A DNA stretch of 64,000 nucleotides from Neomesorhizobium sp963726065 (GTDB lineage Bacteria > Pseudomonadota > Alphaproteobacteria > Rhizobiales > Rhizobiaceae): assembly GCA_963726065.1 (NCBI GenBank), contig CAVSAU010000009.1, positions 1 to 64,000 on the forward strand. Reading direction: 5' to 3'. The notes below the pieces were generated by a model. The model was not told the DNA's origin and did not search any database. It worked only from the letters and a program-made list of their open reading frames with translations. Each line of letters opens with the position of its first letter. The stretch's first letter is position 1. A program made the position numbers and the translations under genes. Below are positions 18,239-28,891 of this stretch, piece by piece.

Positions 18239-19017
18239 CGTCCAGCCCCTTCTCACCGCGCGCGGTCTCGTCAAGCGCTATGGCCGCGTCACCGCGCTCG
18301 ACAATGCCGATTTCGATCTCTATCCCGGCGAAATCCTCGCCGTGATCGGCGACAACGGTGCCGGAAAATCCTCGCTGATCAAGGCGATCTCCGGCGCCGT
18401 CAATCCCGACGAGGGCGAAATCCAGCTCGAAGGCAAGACGGTGCAGTTCCGTTCGCCGATGGAGGCGCGCGACGCCGGCATCGAGACCGTCTACCAGAAC
18501 CTGGCGCTGTCGCCGGCGCTGTCGATCGCCGACAACATGTTCCTCGGCCGCGAGATCCGCAAACCCGGCATCGCCGGGTCGCTGTTTCCGCATGCTCGAC
18601 CGTCCGACGATGGAAAAGCGGGCGCGCGACAAGCTGACCGAGCTCGGCCTGATGACCATCCAGAACATCAGCCAGGCGGTCGAAACACTCTCCGGCGGCC
18701 AGCGTCAGGGCGTTGCGGTGGCGCGCGCCGCAGCGTTCGGCTCGAAGGTCGTCATCATGGACGAGCCGACGGCAGCACTCGGCGTCAAGGAATCGCGCCG
18801 CGTCCTCGAACTGATCCTCGACGTCAAGAAGCGCGGCCTGCCGATCGTGCTGATCTCGCACAACATGCCGCATGTGTTCGAGGTGGCCGACCGCATCCAC
18901 ATCCATCGGCTCGGCCGACGCCTCACCGTCATCGACCCGAAGGAGTATACGATGTCGGACGCGGTCGCCTTCATGACCGGCGCCAAGAAGCCGCCGGAAG
19001 AGGCGCTCGCCGCGTGA
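18236..19017 (+). CDS. frcA: Sugar ABC transporter ATP-binding protein (FrcA-like, frameshifted)
   Basis: This is a single-domain ABC ATPase of about 260 residues that powers FrcBC. Walker A is IGDNGAGKSSLI, the signature LSGGQRQGVAVARA, Walker B VVIMDEPTAALGV and the H-loop VLISHNMPH. It starts at ATG 18236; CCCC just after the start should be CCC to read into ARGLVKRYGRVTALD. A second frame change lies near 18593. Unlike RbsA it has one nucleotide-binding domain, as expected for FrcA. Confidence 0.88.
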
Positions 19018-19105
19018 GTTGAGGTAAACGCATGGGAGGCGCGGCAATTTCGCGTTTCCAAATCGATTGAATCCCCGCTAGTCTTTGGGCCGGGAGGAAG
19101 AGGAT

Positions 19106-19120
19106 GGTGGTTTGACCACC
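19106..19120 (+). other. Short hairpin upstream of glgP
   Basis: GGTGGT (19106-19111) pairs with ACCACC (19115-19120) around TTG, 20 bases before the glgP start. It may influence translation, but with only 6 bp the evidence is weak. Confidence 0.25.
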
Positions 19121-19140
19121 GGCAGAAACGGAACGACTGA

Positions 19141-21610
19141 ATGACCTTGGCGCCAAACTCTGAACTCCTGAGGCCAATCCTGCACAATTCCGATCCCAAG
19201 ACCCTCGCAACCGAAATTCTGAAGAGCCTGACCTATCGGCTGGGCAAGGATACCAGCGTTGCCACTCCGCATGACTGGCTGACCGCGTCGATCAAGGTGG
19301 TGCGCGACCGCATCATCGAGCGCTGGATCGAGATCGACCAAGTCGGCCTACGAACAGAAGGAAAAGCGGGTCTATTACCTGTCGCTCGAATTCCTCATCG
19401 GCCGCCTCATGCGCGACGCCTTCTCCAACATCGGCATGCTGGACAATATGCGCGAGGCGCTTGCCCTGCTCGGCGTCGAACTCGACGTGATCGCCAGGCT
19501 GGAGCCCGACGCCGCACTCGGCAATGGCGGCCTTGGCCGTCTGGCCGCCTGCTTCATGGAATCGATGGCGACCGTCGACGTGCCGGCGCATGGCTATGGC
19601 ATCCGCTATGTCCACGGCCTGTTCCGCCAGGAATTTTCCGACGGCTGGCAGGTCGAATTGCCCGAAACCTGGCTCGACCACGGCAATCCGTGGGAATTCG
19701 AACGCCGCGAGCGCTCATTCGAGGTGGGGTTCGGCGGCACCGTCGAATCCATGACGTCGAAGGACGGGCGACTGGAACGCCATGTCTGGAAGCCTTCCGA
19801 GCGCGTGCTGGCGGTTGCCTACGACACGCCGGTGGTCGGCTGGCGCGGCGAACGCGTCAATACGCTGCGCTTGTGGTCGGCCATGCCGGTCGATCCGATC
19901 CTGCTCGAGGCCTTCAACGCCGGTGACCACATTGGCGCAATGCGCGAAAGCAACAAGGCCGAGGTTCTCACCCAGGTGCTTTATCCGGCGGATTCGCATC
20001 TCGCCGGCCAGGAACTGCGGCTGCGGCAGGAATATTTCTTCTCCGCCGCTTCGCTCGAGGACATCGTCCAGCGGCATCTCAGCCAATATGGCGAATTGCT
20101 GTCGCTGCCGGACAAGGCGGCAATCCATCTCAACGACACCCATCCCGCCGTCGCGGTCGCCGAACTGATGCGGCAGCTGATGGACGGCCATGGCATCGAT
20201 TTCGATACCGCCTGGGATCTGACCAAGCGCACCTTCGCTTACACCAACCACACACTGCTGCCGGAGGCGCTCGAAAGCTGGCCGGTGCCGCTGTTCGAGC
20301 GGCTTCTGCCGCGCCATATGCAGATCGTCTATGCCATCAACGCGCAGGTGCTGCTTGAGGCGCGCGCCGCCCGGAAGTTCGACGAAGAGCAGATCGGCCG
20401 TATCTCGCTGATCCATGAAGGGTCGGACCGTCGCGTGCGCATGGGCAACCTGGCCTTCGCCGGCTCGCATTCGATCAACGGCGTCTCGGCGCTGCACACG
20501 GACCTGATGAAGGAAACCGTGTTCGCCGATCTCCACCGGCTCTACCCCGGCCGCATCAACAACAAGACCAACGGCATCACGCCGCGCCGCTGGCTGATCC
20601 AGTGCAATGCCGGCCTGACGAGCCTCGCCCGCGAGGCGATCGGCGACGCCTTCCTCGATGACGTCAATCTTCTGTCGGGCCTCGACCCGCTTGCCGACGA
20701 TGCGGCGTTCCGCGAAAAGTTCGCCGCCGTCAAGCGCGCCAACAAGCAGCGCCTGTCGAGCCTCGTCGGCGAGCGGCTCGGCATCAAGGTCGATCCGTCT
20801 GCGCTGTTCGATATCCAGATCAAGCGCATCCACGAATACAAGCGCCAGCTCCTCAACATCGTCGAGGCGGTGGCACTCTACGACCAGATCCGCTCGCATC
20901 CGGAAAGGGACTGGGAGCCGCGGGTGAAGTTCTTCGGCGGCAAGGCGGCACCCAGCTACCACAACGCCAAACTGATCATAAAGCTCGCCAACGATGTCGC
21001 CCGCGTCATCAACAAGGATCCCGCTGTACGCGGGCTGTTGAAGATCGTCTTCATCCCCAACTACAATGTCAGCCTGGCCGAGATCATGGTGCCGGCGGCC
21101 GACCTGTCGGAACAGATTTCGACCGCCGGCATGGAGGCATCGGGCACCGGCAACATGAAGTTTGCGCTGAACGGCGCCATCACCATCGGCACGCTCGACG
21201 GCGCCAATGTCGAGATCAAGGAGCGCGTCGGCGACGACAACATCGTCATCTTCGGCCTGACCGCGGCCGAGGTCGCCGAACGCCGCGCCAATGGCTACAA
21301 GCCGCGCGACATCATCGAGGGCTCGCCGGAGTTGGCGCAGGCCCTGTCGGCAATCGCCTCCGGCGTCTTCTCGCATGACGACCCCGACCGTTACCGCGAC
21401 CTGATCAACGGCATCTACGACAACGACTGGTTCATGGTCGCCGCCGACTTCGACGCCTTCACCGCCGCGCAGCGCAAGGTGGATGCGATCTGGAGGAACA
21501 GCCCGGAATGGCAGGCCAAGGCGATCCGCAATGTCGCGCGGGTCGGCTGGTTCTCGTCGGATCGCACCATCCGTCAGTATGCCAGCGAAATCTGGAACGT
21601 TCCCGTCTGA
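19141..21610 (+). CDS. glgP: Glycogen phosphorylase (GlgP, one frameshift)
   Basis: This GT35 enzyme of about 820 residues releases glucose-1-phosphate from glycogen in the cytoplasm. The frame changes near 19331-19333, where one extra base separates the N-terminus (SIKVVRDRIIERWIE) from STKSAYEQKEKRVYYLSLEFLIGR. Diagnostic motifs are PDAALGNGGLGRLAACF, HLNDTHPAVAVAELMR, KIVFIPNYNVSLAE and the PLP-lysine segment EASGTGNMKFALNGA. It is the first gene of glgP-glgB-glgC-glgA-pgm, the order found in Agrobacterium and Sinorhizobium. Confidence 0.93.
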
Positions 21611-21672
21611 AGGAATTGTCCAGGCGACGAAGAAAAGCTTACTGTTGAGGTGGGGGGAAGGATACGGTCTGC

Positions 21673-23890
21673 ATGAAGAAAGCCCGCGCTAGCGCCGCGA
21701 CCAGGAAAGTGCCGGATTTGACGGCCGTTTCCGACATTGCGGCGATCGTCGCGGGCACGCATGGCGACCCGTTTTCGGTGCTCGGCGTGCAATCCGCCGA
21801 CAAGGGGTTGGTGGGCCGCTGCTTCATCCCGCACGCCGATGCCGTCACCGCCTTCACGCTGGCCGGCAAATCCGCCGGCGAACTCACCCGGCGCGACGAT
21901 GCCGGCTTCTTCGACGGCAAGCTGTCGATCCGCAGGCGCCAGCCCTTGCGCTATCACGCCCGCAATGCCGGCGGCGAATGGTGGCTGACCGATGCCTATT
22001 CGTTCGGGCCGGTGCTTGGCCCGATGGACGACTATTACATCGCGGAAGGCTCGCATCACCGGCTCTTCGACAAGCTCGGCGCCCATCTGATCGCTCATGA
22101 AGGCGCGTCAGGCGTGCATTTCGCCGTCTGGGCGCCGAACGCGCGCCGCGTCTCCGTGGTCGGCGATTTCAACGACTGGGACGGCCGCCGCCATGTCATG
22201 CGCCTGCGCAGGGATACCGGCATCTGGGAAATCTTCGTGCCGGATATCGGCGAGGGGCGTCCCTACAAGTTCGAGATCGTCGGGGCGGACGGCCAGCCTG
22301 TGCCGCTGAAGGCCGACCCGTTCGCCTTCCGCTCGGAACTGCGGCCGGCGACCGCTTCGGTCACCATGGCGCCGCTCAGGCACCAATGGAACGACCAGGC
22401 GCATCGCGCCTACTGGAAGAGCGCCGACCATCGCCGCGAGCCGATCTCGATCTACGAGGTCCATGCCGGCTCCTGGCAGCTTGCGCGACGACGGCGGCTT
22501 TCTTTCGTGGGACGATCTCGCCAACCGGCTGATCCCCTATGTTGCCGAGACGGGCTTCACCCATATCGAGTTCCTGCCGATCACCGAACACCCCTATGAC
22601 CCGTCCTGGGGTTACCAGACCACGGGTCTTTATGCGCCGACCGCGCGCTTCGGCGATCCCGAAGGCTTCGCGCGCTTCGTCGACGGCGCCCATCAGGCCG
22701 GTATCGGCATCATTCTCGACTGGGTGCCGGCGCATTTTCCTGTCGACGCGCACGGCTTGGCGCGTTTCGACGGCACCGCACTCTACGAGCACGACGACCC
22801 GCGCCAGGGTTTCCATCCCGACTGGAACACCGCGATCTACAATTTCGGCCGCCGCGAGGTGGTTTCCTACCTCGTCAACAACGCCGTCTTCTGGGCCGAA
22901 AAATACCATCTCGACGGATTGCGCGTCGATGCGGTCGCCTCGATGCTCTACCTCGATTATTCGCGCAAGCAGGGCGAATGGATCCCCAACGAGAAGGGCG
23001 GCCGCGAGAACCTCGAGGCGGTCGCTTTCCTGCAGCGCATGAACAGGGAAGTCTATGGCGCCCATCCCGGCGTGATGACCATCGCCGAGGAATCGACGTC
23101 CTGGCCGAAAGTGTCGCAGCCGGTGCATGAAGGCGGGCTGGGCTTCGGCTTCAAATGGAATATGGGCTTCATGCACGACACGCTCGACTACCTGTCGCGC
23201 GAGCCGATCTACCGCAAGCACCACCACAACGAGATCACCTTCGGGCTGCTCTACGCCTTCAGCGAAAATTTCGTGCTGCCCATCTCGCATGACGAGGTCG
23301 TCCACGGCAAAGGCACGCTGATCGACAAGATCACCGGCGACGACTGGCAGAAGTTCGCCACGCTGCGCGCCTACTACGCCTTCATGTGGGGTTATCCCGG
23401 CAAGAAACTCTTGTTCATGGGCCAGGAGTTCGCCCAGCGCGCCGAGTGGAACGAGGCGAAGTCGCTCGACTGGCATCTCCTTGAACACGCGCCGCACCGC
23501 GGCATGCGCCAGCTCGTGCGCGATCTCAACTACCTCTACCGCTCGCGGCCGGCGCTACATGCCCGCGACTGCGAGCCGGACGGCTTTTCCTGGCTGATCG
23601 TCGACGACAGCCAGAATTCGGTCTTCGCCTGGCTGCGCAGCGCACCCGATGGCAATCCCGTCGCGGTGATCTCGAACTTCACCCCGGTGCCGCGCGAAAA
23701 CTATCGCGTGCCGCTGCCACAGGCCGGTTTCTGGCGCGAGATCGTCAACACCGACGCGACCGTTTACGACGGCACGGGCAAGGGCAATGGCGGCCGTGTC
23801 GAAGCCGTCGAGGATGGCGAGGGCGGCGCGCATGCGGCAATGCTTTTGCCGCCGCTGGCGACCATCATGCTGGAATTTGTTCTGGAGTAG
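21673..23890 (+). CDS. glgB: 1,4-alpha-glucan branching enzyme (GlgB, one frameshift)
   Basis: This GH13 branching enzyme of about 738 residues introduces alpha-1,6 branches in glycogen. It has an N-terminal extra domain, a CBM48 module (HFAVWAPNARRVSVVGDFNDW) and a TIM barrel with GFTHIEFLPITEHP, GLRVDAVASMLYLDY (nucleophile Asp), TIAEESTSWP (acid/base Glu) and LPISHDEVVHGK. One extra T at 22481-22482 breaks the frame after YEVHAGSWQL. It lies 62 bases after glgP. Confidence 0.93.
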
Positions 23891-23908
23891 CAGACCTGGG
23901 AGGGTTTT

Positions 23909-25172
23909 ATGGAGGCAAAGAAGAACCAGCCGCTGGCGCGCGACGCCATGGCCTATGTTCTGGCCGGCGGGCGCGGCAGCCGGCTGAAGGAACTGACCGA
24001 CCGGCGCGCCAAGCCGGCGGTCTATTTCGGCGGCAAGACCCGCATCATCGACTTCGCCCTCTCCAACGCCCTGAACTCCGGCATCCGCCGCATGGGCGTC
24101 GCCACCCAGTACAAGGCGCATTCGCTGATCCGCCACCTGCAGCGCGGCTGGAACTTCCTGCGGCCCGAGCGAAACGAGAGCTTCGACATCCTGCCGGCCA
24201 GCCAGCGCGTTTCCGAAACGCAGTGGTATGAAGGCACCGCCGACGCGGTGTACCAGAACATCGACATCATCGAGGCCTACGACCCCGAATACATGGTCAT
24301 CCTCGCCGGCGACCACATCTACAAGATGGACTACGAGCTGATGCTGCGCCAGCATGTCGACGCCAAGGCGGATGTCACCGTCGGCTGCCTGGAAGTGCCG
24401 CGCATGGAAGCTACCGGCTTCGGCGTCATGCATGTCGACGCACAAGGACAACATCATCGCCTTCGTCGAAAAGCCCGCCGATCCGCCCGGAATTCCGGAC
24501 AAGCCGGAATTCGCGCTGGCCTCGATGGGCATCTACGTCTTCAAGACCAAGTTCCTGATGGACCAGTTGCGCCGCGACGCAGCCGAGCCGGATTCCAGCC
24601 GCGACTTCGGCAAGGACATCATTCCCTATATCGTCCAGCACGGCAAAGCCGTGGCGCATCGTTTCGCCAAGTCGTGCGTGCGCTCGACATCGGAGGCCCA
24701 GGCCTACTGGCGCGACGTCGGCACCATCGACGCTTACTGGGAAGCCAATATCGACCTGACCGACATCACGCCGGAGCTCGACCTCTACGACCGCGACTGG
24801 CCGATCTGGACCTATGCCGAACTGAAGCCACCGGCAAAGTTCGTCCACGACGAGGACGGCCGGCGCGGTTCGGCGGTGTCGTCGCTGGTTTCGGGCGATT
24901 GCATCGTATCGGGCGCGGCACTCAAGCGCAGCCTGATCTTCACCGGCGCGCGCATCAATTCCTACGCCAAGCTGGAAGATGTGGTCATGCTTCCCGATTG
25001 CCATGTCGGCCGCAGCGCTTCGCTGAAGAGCGTCGTCATCGACCATGGTGTCAGAATTCCCGAGGGTCTTGTCGTCGGCGAGGACCCGGAGCTCGACGCC
25101 AAGCGCTTCCGCGTGTCGGAGAAAGGCATCTGCCTGATCACGCAGGACATGATCGACAAGCTGGAGGCCTGA
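23909..25172 (+). CDS. glgC: Glucose-1-phosphate adenylyltransferase (GlgC, one frameshift)
   Basis: The enzyme makes ADP-glucose from glucose-1-phosphate and ATP, the committed step of glycogen synthesis; it is an allosteric tetramer of about 421 residues. The N-terminal activator/nucleotide motif YVLAGGRGSRLKELTDRRAKP, YKAHSLIRHLQRGW, DHIYKMDYE and EAQAYWRDVGTIDAYWEAN are intact, and a left-handed beta-helix tail follows. One extra base near 24442 shifts the frame between VMHVDA and KDNIIAFVEKP. The ribosome binding site is GGGAGGG. Confidence 0.93.
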
Positions 25173-25175
25173 AAC

Positions 25176-26621
25176 ATGGATGTGCTTTCGGTGACATCGG
25201 AGGTCTATCCGCTGGTCAAGACCGGCGGCCTGGCCGATGTCGCCGGAGCGCTGCCGCTGGCGCTGGCAGGGCAGGGCGTTCATGTGCGCACGCTTTTGCC
25301 CGGCTATCCCGTGGTGCGCGGCCAGTTGAAGCGAGAAGAAGCCCGTCCACCAATATGCCGACCTGCATGGCGGCAAGGCGTCGATCCTGTCCGTCGAGAT
25401 TGCCGGGCTCGACCTTTTCGTTCTCGACGCGCCGCATCTGTTCGACCGTGTCGGCGGACCATACGGCGACGCCGCGGGCGCCGATTGGCCAGACAATGCG
25501 CGGCGCTTCGCAGCGCTGAGCCGCGCCGGCGCCGATATCGCCGCCGGCGTCGTTTCGGGCTATGCGCCAGCCCTTGTCCATGCGCATGACTGGCAGGCCG
25601 CGATGACGCTGGCCTACATGCGCTACGGCGCGGCTTCCGCGCTGCCGACCGTCATGACCGTGCATAATCTGGCTTTCCAGGGGCAGTTTCCGGCCAACGT
25701 CTTCCCGCTGCTCGGCCTGCCACCGCAGGCGATGGCGCTCGACGGCGTCGAGTACTACGGCGGCGTCGGCTTCCTGAAGGCCGGGCTTCAAGCGGCGTCG
25801 GCGATCACGACGGTCAGCCCGACCTATGCGCAGGAGATCCGCACCCCGGAATTCGGCATGGGTCTCGACGGTCTCGTCAATCTGCGCGCCGGCGACCTGC
25901 ATCGGCATTGTCAACGGCATCGATACGGGTATCTGGAATCCCGCCACCGACACGCATCTTGCCGAAACCTATTCGGCGCGGTCGCTGAAGGGGCGCCAGG
26001 CCAACAAGCGCGCCATAGAGGAACGTTTCGGCCTCGACCGCGACGATGGCCCGATCCTGTGCGTGGTCAGTCGCCTCACCTGGCAGAAGGGCATGGACAT
26101 GCTGGTCGCGGCGATCGACGCGCTTGCCGGCACGGGCGTGCAGGCTGGCGGTGCTCGGCGCTGGCGACCAGGCGCTCGAGGGCGGCCTGCTTGCGGGTGC
26201 GGCGCGCCATCGCGGCCGTGTCGGCGTCGTCATCGGCTACGATGAAGGCCTGTCGCATCTGATGCAGGGCGGCTCCGACGCCATCGTCATTCCGTCGCGC
26301 TTCGAACCCTGCGGCCTCACCCAGCTTTACGGGTTGCGCTATGGCTGCGTGCCGATCGTGGCGCGCACCGGCGGCCTTGCCGACACCATCGTCGACGCCA
26401 ACGAGGCAGCGGTTTCGGCGGGTGCTGCGACCGGTTTCCAGTTCACGCCCGCCAATCTCGATGCCTTCCTTCACGCCGTGCATCGGGCGTTGACCATTTA
26501 TGAGGCGCCTGCCTCTTGGAAGTCGCTGCAGCTTCAGGGCATGAAGGCGGATGTTTCGTGGGAAAAAAGTGCCGCGAGATACGCCGGGCTCTACCGGAAG
26601 CTCGCTTCGAAAGGACATTAG
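25176..26621 (+). CDS. glgA: Glycogen synthase (GlgA, three frameshifts)
   Basis: This GT5 ADP-glucose-dependent glycogen synthase has about 481 residues. The N-terminal ADP-glucose site is EVYPLVKTGGLADVAGALP; HAHDWQAAMTLAY, HNLAFQGQFP and the C-terminal PSRFEPCGLTQLYGLRYGCVPIV with TGGLADTI are family motifs. Three one-base insertions (about 25335, at 25900 and at 26143-26144) move it through all three frames. ATG 25176 lies three bases after the glgC stop. Confidence 0.92.
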
Positions 26622-26626
26622 CCTGC

Positions 26627-28256
26627 ATGATCAGAACCGTTGAAACCAAGCCTTTTGACGACCAGAAGCCGGGCACGTCCGGCCTGCGCAAGAAGGTGCC
26701 GGTCTTCCAGCAGCCCAACTATGTTGAAAATTTCATCCAGTCGGTCTTCGATTCGCTCGAAGGTTTTGAGGGCAAGGAACTGGTGATCGGCGGCGACGGC
26801 AGATACTTCAACCGCGAGGTCGTCCAGATCGCCATTCGCGATGGCGGTGGCCAACGGCTTCGGCTCGGTCATCGTCGGGCGCGGCGGCATTCTATCGACG
26901 CCGGCTGCCTCGCACATCATCCGCAAATACAAGGCCTTCGGCGGCCTCGTCCTGTCGGCGAGCCATAATCCCGGCGGCCCGCACGAGGATTTCGGCATCA
27001 AATACAACATCGGCAATGGCGGCCCGGCGCCGGAAAAGATCACCGACGCGATCTTTTCCCGCACCAAGGCGATCGCCAGCTACAAGATCGCCGACATCGA
27101 TCCCATCGACATCGACAGGATCGGCGAGTTCGACGCCGGCGGCATGAAGGTGAAGATCATCGATCCGGTCGCCGACTATGCCGAACTGATGGAAAGCCTG
27201 TTCGATTTCGACGCCATCCGCGCCAATTTCAAATACGGCTTCCGCATGGCCTTCGATGCCATGCATGCGGTGACCGGACCCTATGCCAGGGAGATATTGG
27301 AACTGCGCCTCGGCGCTCCCAAGGGCACCGCCCGCAACTTCAAGCCGCTGCCGGATTTCGGCGGCCATCATCCCGATCCCAACCTCGTCCATGCCAAGCA
27401 TCTCTATGACGAGATGATGGGACCGGACGCGCCGGATTTCGGCGCCGCTTCCGATGGTGACGGCGACCGCAACCTGATCATCGGCAAGGGCATTTTCGTT
27501 ACCCCGTCGGATTCGCTGGCGATCCTTGCGGCCAATGCGCATCTGGCGCCCGGCTACGCCAAGGGCCTGAAGGGCATCGCCCGCTCGATGCCGACCAGCG
27601 GCGCTGCCGATCGGGTCGCCGAAAAACTCGGCATCGGCATGTATGAGACGCCGACCGGCTGGAAGTTCTTCGGCAATCTGCTCGACGCCGGCATGGCGAC
27701 GATCTGCGGCGAGGAAAGTGCCGGCACCGGTTCCGACCATGTGCGCGAGAAGGACGGGCTGTGGGCCGTGCTTCTGTGGCTCAACATCCTGGCCATCCGC
27801 GGCGAGAGCGCCAAGCAGATCGTCGAGGAGCATTGGGCGACCTACGGCCGCAATTATTACTCCCGCCACGACTATGAGGAAGTCGAGACCGCGCGCGCCA
27901 ACGCGCTGATGGATGCACTTCGCGGCAAGCTCGCCTCGCTGCCGGGAACCAGCGTCGGCGACCTGAAGATCGCCGCTGCCGACGACTTCCAGTATGACGA
28001 TCCCGTCGACGGATCGGTCTCGAAGAACCAGGGCATCCGCATCATGTTCGAGGGTGGCTCGCGCGTGGTCTTCCGGCTGTCCGGCACGGGCACGTCTGGC
28101 GCGACACTGCGGGTTTACATCGAACGCTACGAACCGAGGGACGGCAACCTCGGCCTGGAAACCCAGTCCGCGCTCGCCGACTTGATCGCTGCCGCCGAGA
28201 CCCTCGCCGGCATCCGCGCCCACACCGGCCGCAACAAGCCGACGGTGATCACGTGA
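26627..28256 (+). CDS. pgm: Phosphoglucomutase (Pgm, one frameshift)
   Basis: This alpha-D-phosphohexomutase interconverts glucose-1-phosphate and glucose-6-phosphate, linking glycogen to central metabolism (about 542 residues). The catalytic serine loop is LVLSASHNPGGP, the metal site ASDGDGDRN, the sugar-binding loop ICGEESAGTGSDH and the phosphate loop FRLSGTGTSGATLR. It reads MIRTVETKPFDDQKPGTSGLRKK at the start. One extra G at 26840 breaks the frame. It begins five bases after glgA. Confidence 0.93.
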
Positions 28257-28288
28257 GGAAGCTGGACGCGCGGCCGTTCCCGCCCTAT

Positions 28289-28300
28289 GTTACATGTAAC
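28289..28300. promoter_or_regulatory. Palindromic putative operator of mazEF
   Basis: GTTACATGTAAC is a perfect 12-bp palindrome 14 bases upstream of the mazE start. Toxin-antitoxin operons are usually autorepressed through such a site. Confidence 0.6.
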
Positions 28301-28313
28301 GAAAGGGGAGGTC

Positions 28314-28547
28314 ATGGCTGCGTCGTCCAGACCGAAGAGTTCCGCCGAGCGTGTGCGAGACTTCCGCGCACGCCAGCGCGCGCAAGGTTTAAAGCTGGTC
28401 CAGTTCTGGGTGCCGGACGTGACCTCCGAGGCATTCAAGCAGGAGGCACGTCGACAGTCGCTGGCGATCTCCCGGAGTGCGCACGCGAAAGCCGACCAGG
28501 ACTTTATTGATTCCATCACCATCAAGTGGTGGGAAGAGCGGGAGTGA
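28314..28547 (+). CDS. mazE: Antitoxin MazE family protein (DUF3018 type)
   Basis: This 77-residue antitoxin contains RPKSSAERVRDFRARQRAQGLKLVQFWVPD, the hallmark of the DUF3018 MazE-like family, and ends DSITIKWWEERE. The basic N-terminal half probably binds DNA and the acidic tail MazF. ATG 28314 is preceded by GGGGAGG. Its stop overlaps the GTG start of mazF. The pair sits between pgm and glgX of the glycogen operon. Confidence 0.88.
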   Translation: MAASSRPKSSAERVRDFRARQRAQGLKLVQFWVPDVTSEAFKQEARRQSLAISRSAHAKADQDFIDSITIKWWEERE

Positions 28548-28891
28548 AACGAGGGGAGATTTGGACAGTATCGGGCGCTGGTGACTATGGCGGCAAGCCG
28601 CGCCCTTCGGTCGTGATTCAGGACGAAATCTTCGAAACCAGCGAATCTGTAACTGTATGCGGCTTCACATCGGATCCAACCGTATCCGAATTGATACGCA
28701 TCCGTGTTCGGCCGACAAATGATAATGGCCTCCTCGTAGAAAGCTCGATCATGGTCGACAAGATAACGACAATTCCACGCACCAAACTCGGGCGCCGCAT
28801 CGGCCAACTTGGCCAGGAGGAGATGACCGCGCTTAGTCAGGCCATTGTCGTCTTCCTAGGTTTGATGACGGGATTGCGTGACAATCGGTGA
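28544..28891 (+). CDS. mazF: MazF-type mRNA interferase toxin
   Basis: This 115-residue toxin of the PemK/MazF family cleaves single-stranded RNA. The N-terminal KRGEIWTVSGAGDYGGKPRPSVVIQD is the family motif; SSIMVDKITTIPRTKLGRRIGQL forms the second conserved block. GTG 28544 overlaps the mazE stop; an upstream GTG/ATG start would enter mazE. Its 3' end overlaps the glgX start by 14 bases. It is intact and AT-richer than its neighbours, suggesting later acquisition. Confidence 0.9.
   Translation: MKRGEIWTVSGAGDYGGKPRPSVVIQDEIFETSESVTVCGFTSDPTVSELIRIRVRPTNDNGLLVESSIMVDKITTIPRTKLGRRIGQLGQEEMTALSQAIVVFLGLMTGLRDNR

Noticed and set aside
19715..21376. Open frame of 553 codons antisense to glgP
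   Set aside because: Same GC-driven shadow effect; composition is rich in Asp, Arg and Val without any motif.
24421..24450. Programmed ribosomal frameshifting as the explanation for split genes such as glgC
   Set aside because: There are no slippery heptamers, the shifts occur in many unrelated housekeeping genes, and most fit random one-base insertions.
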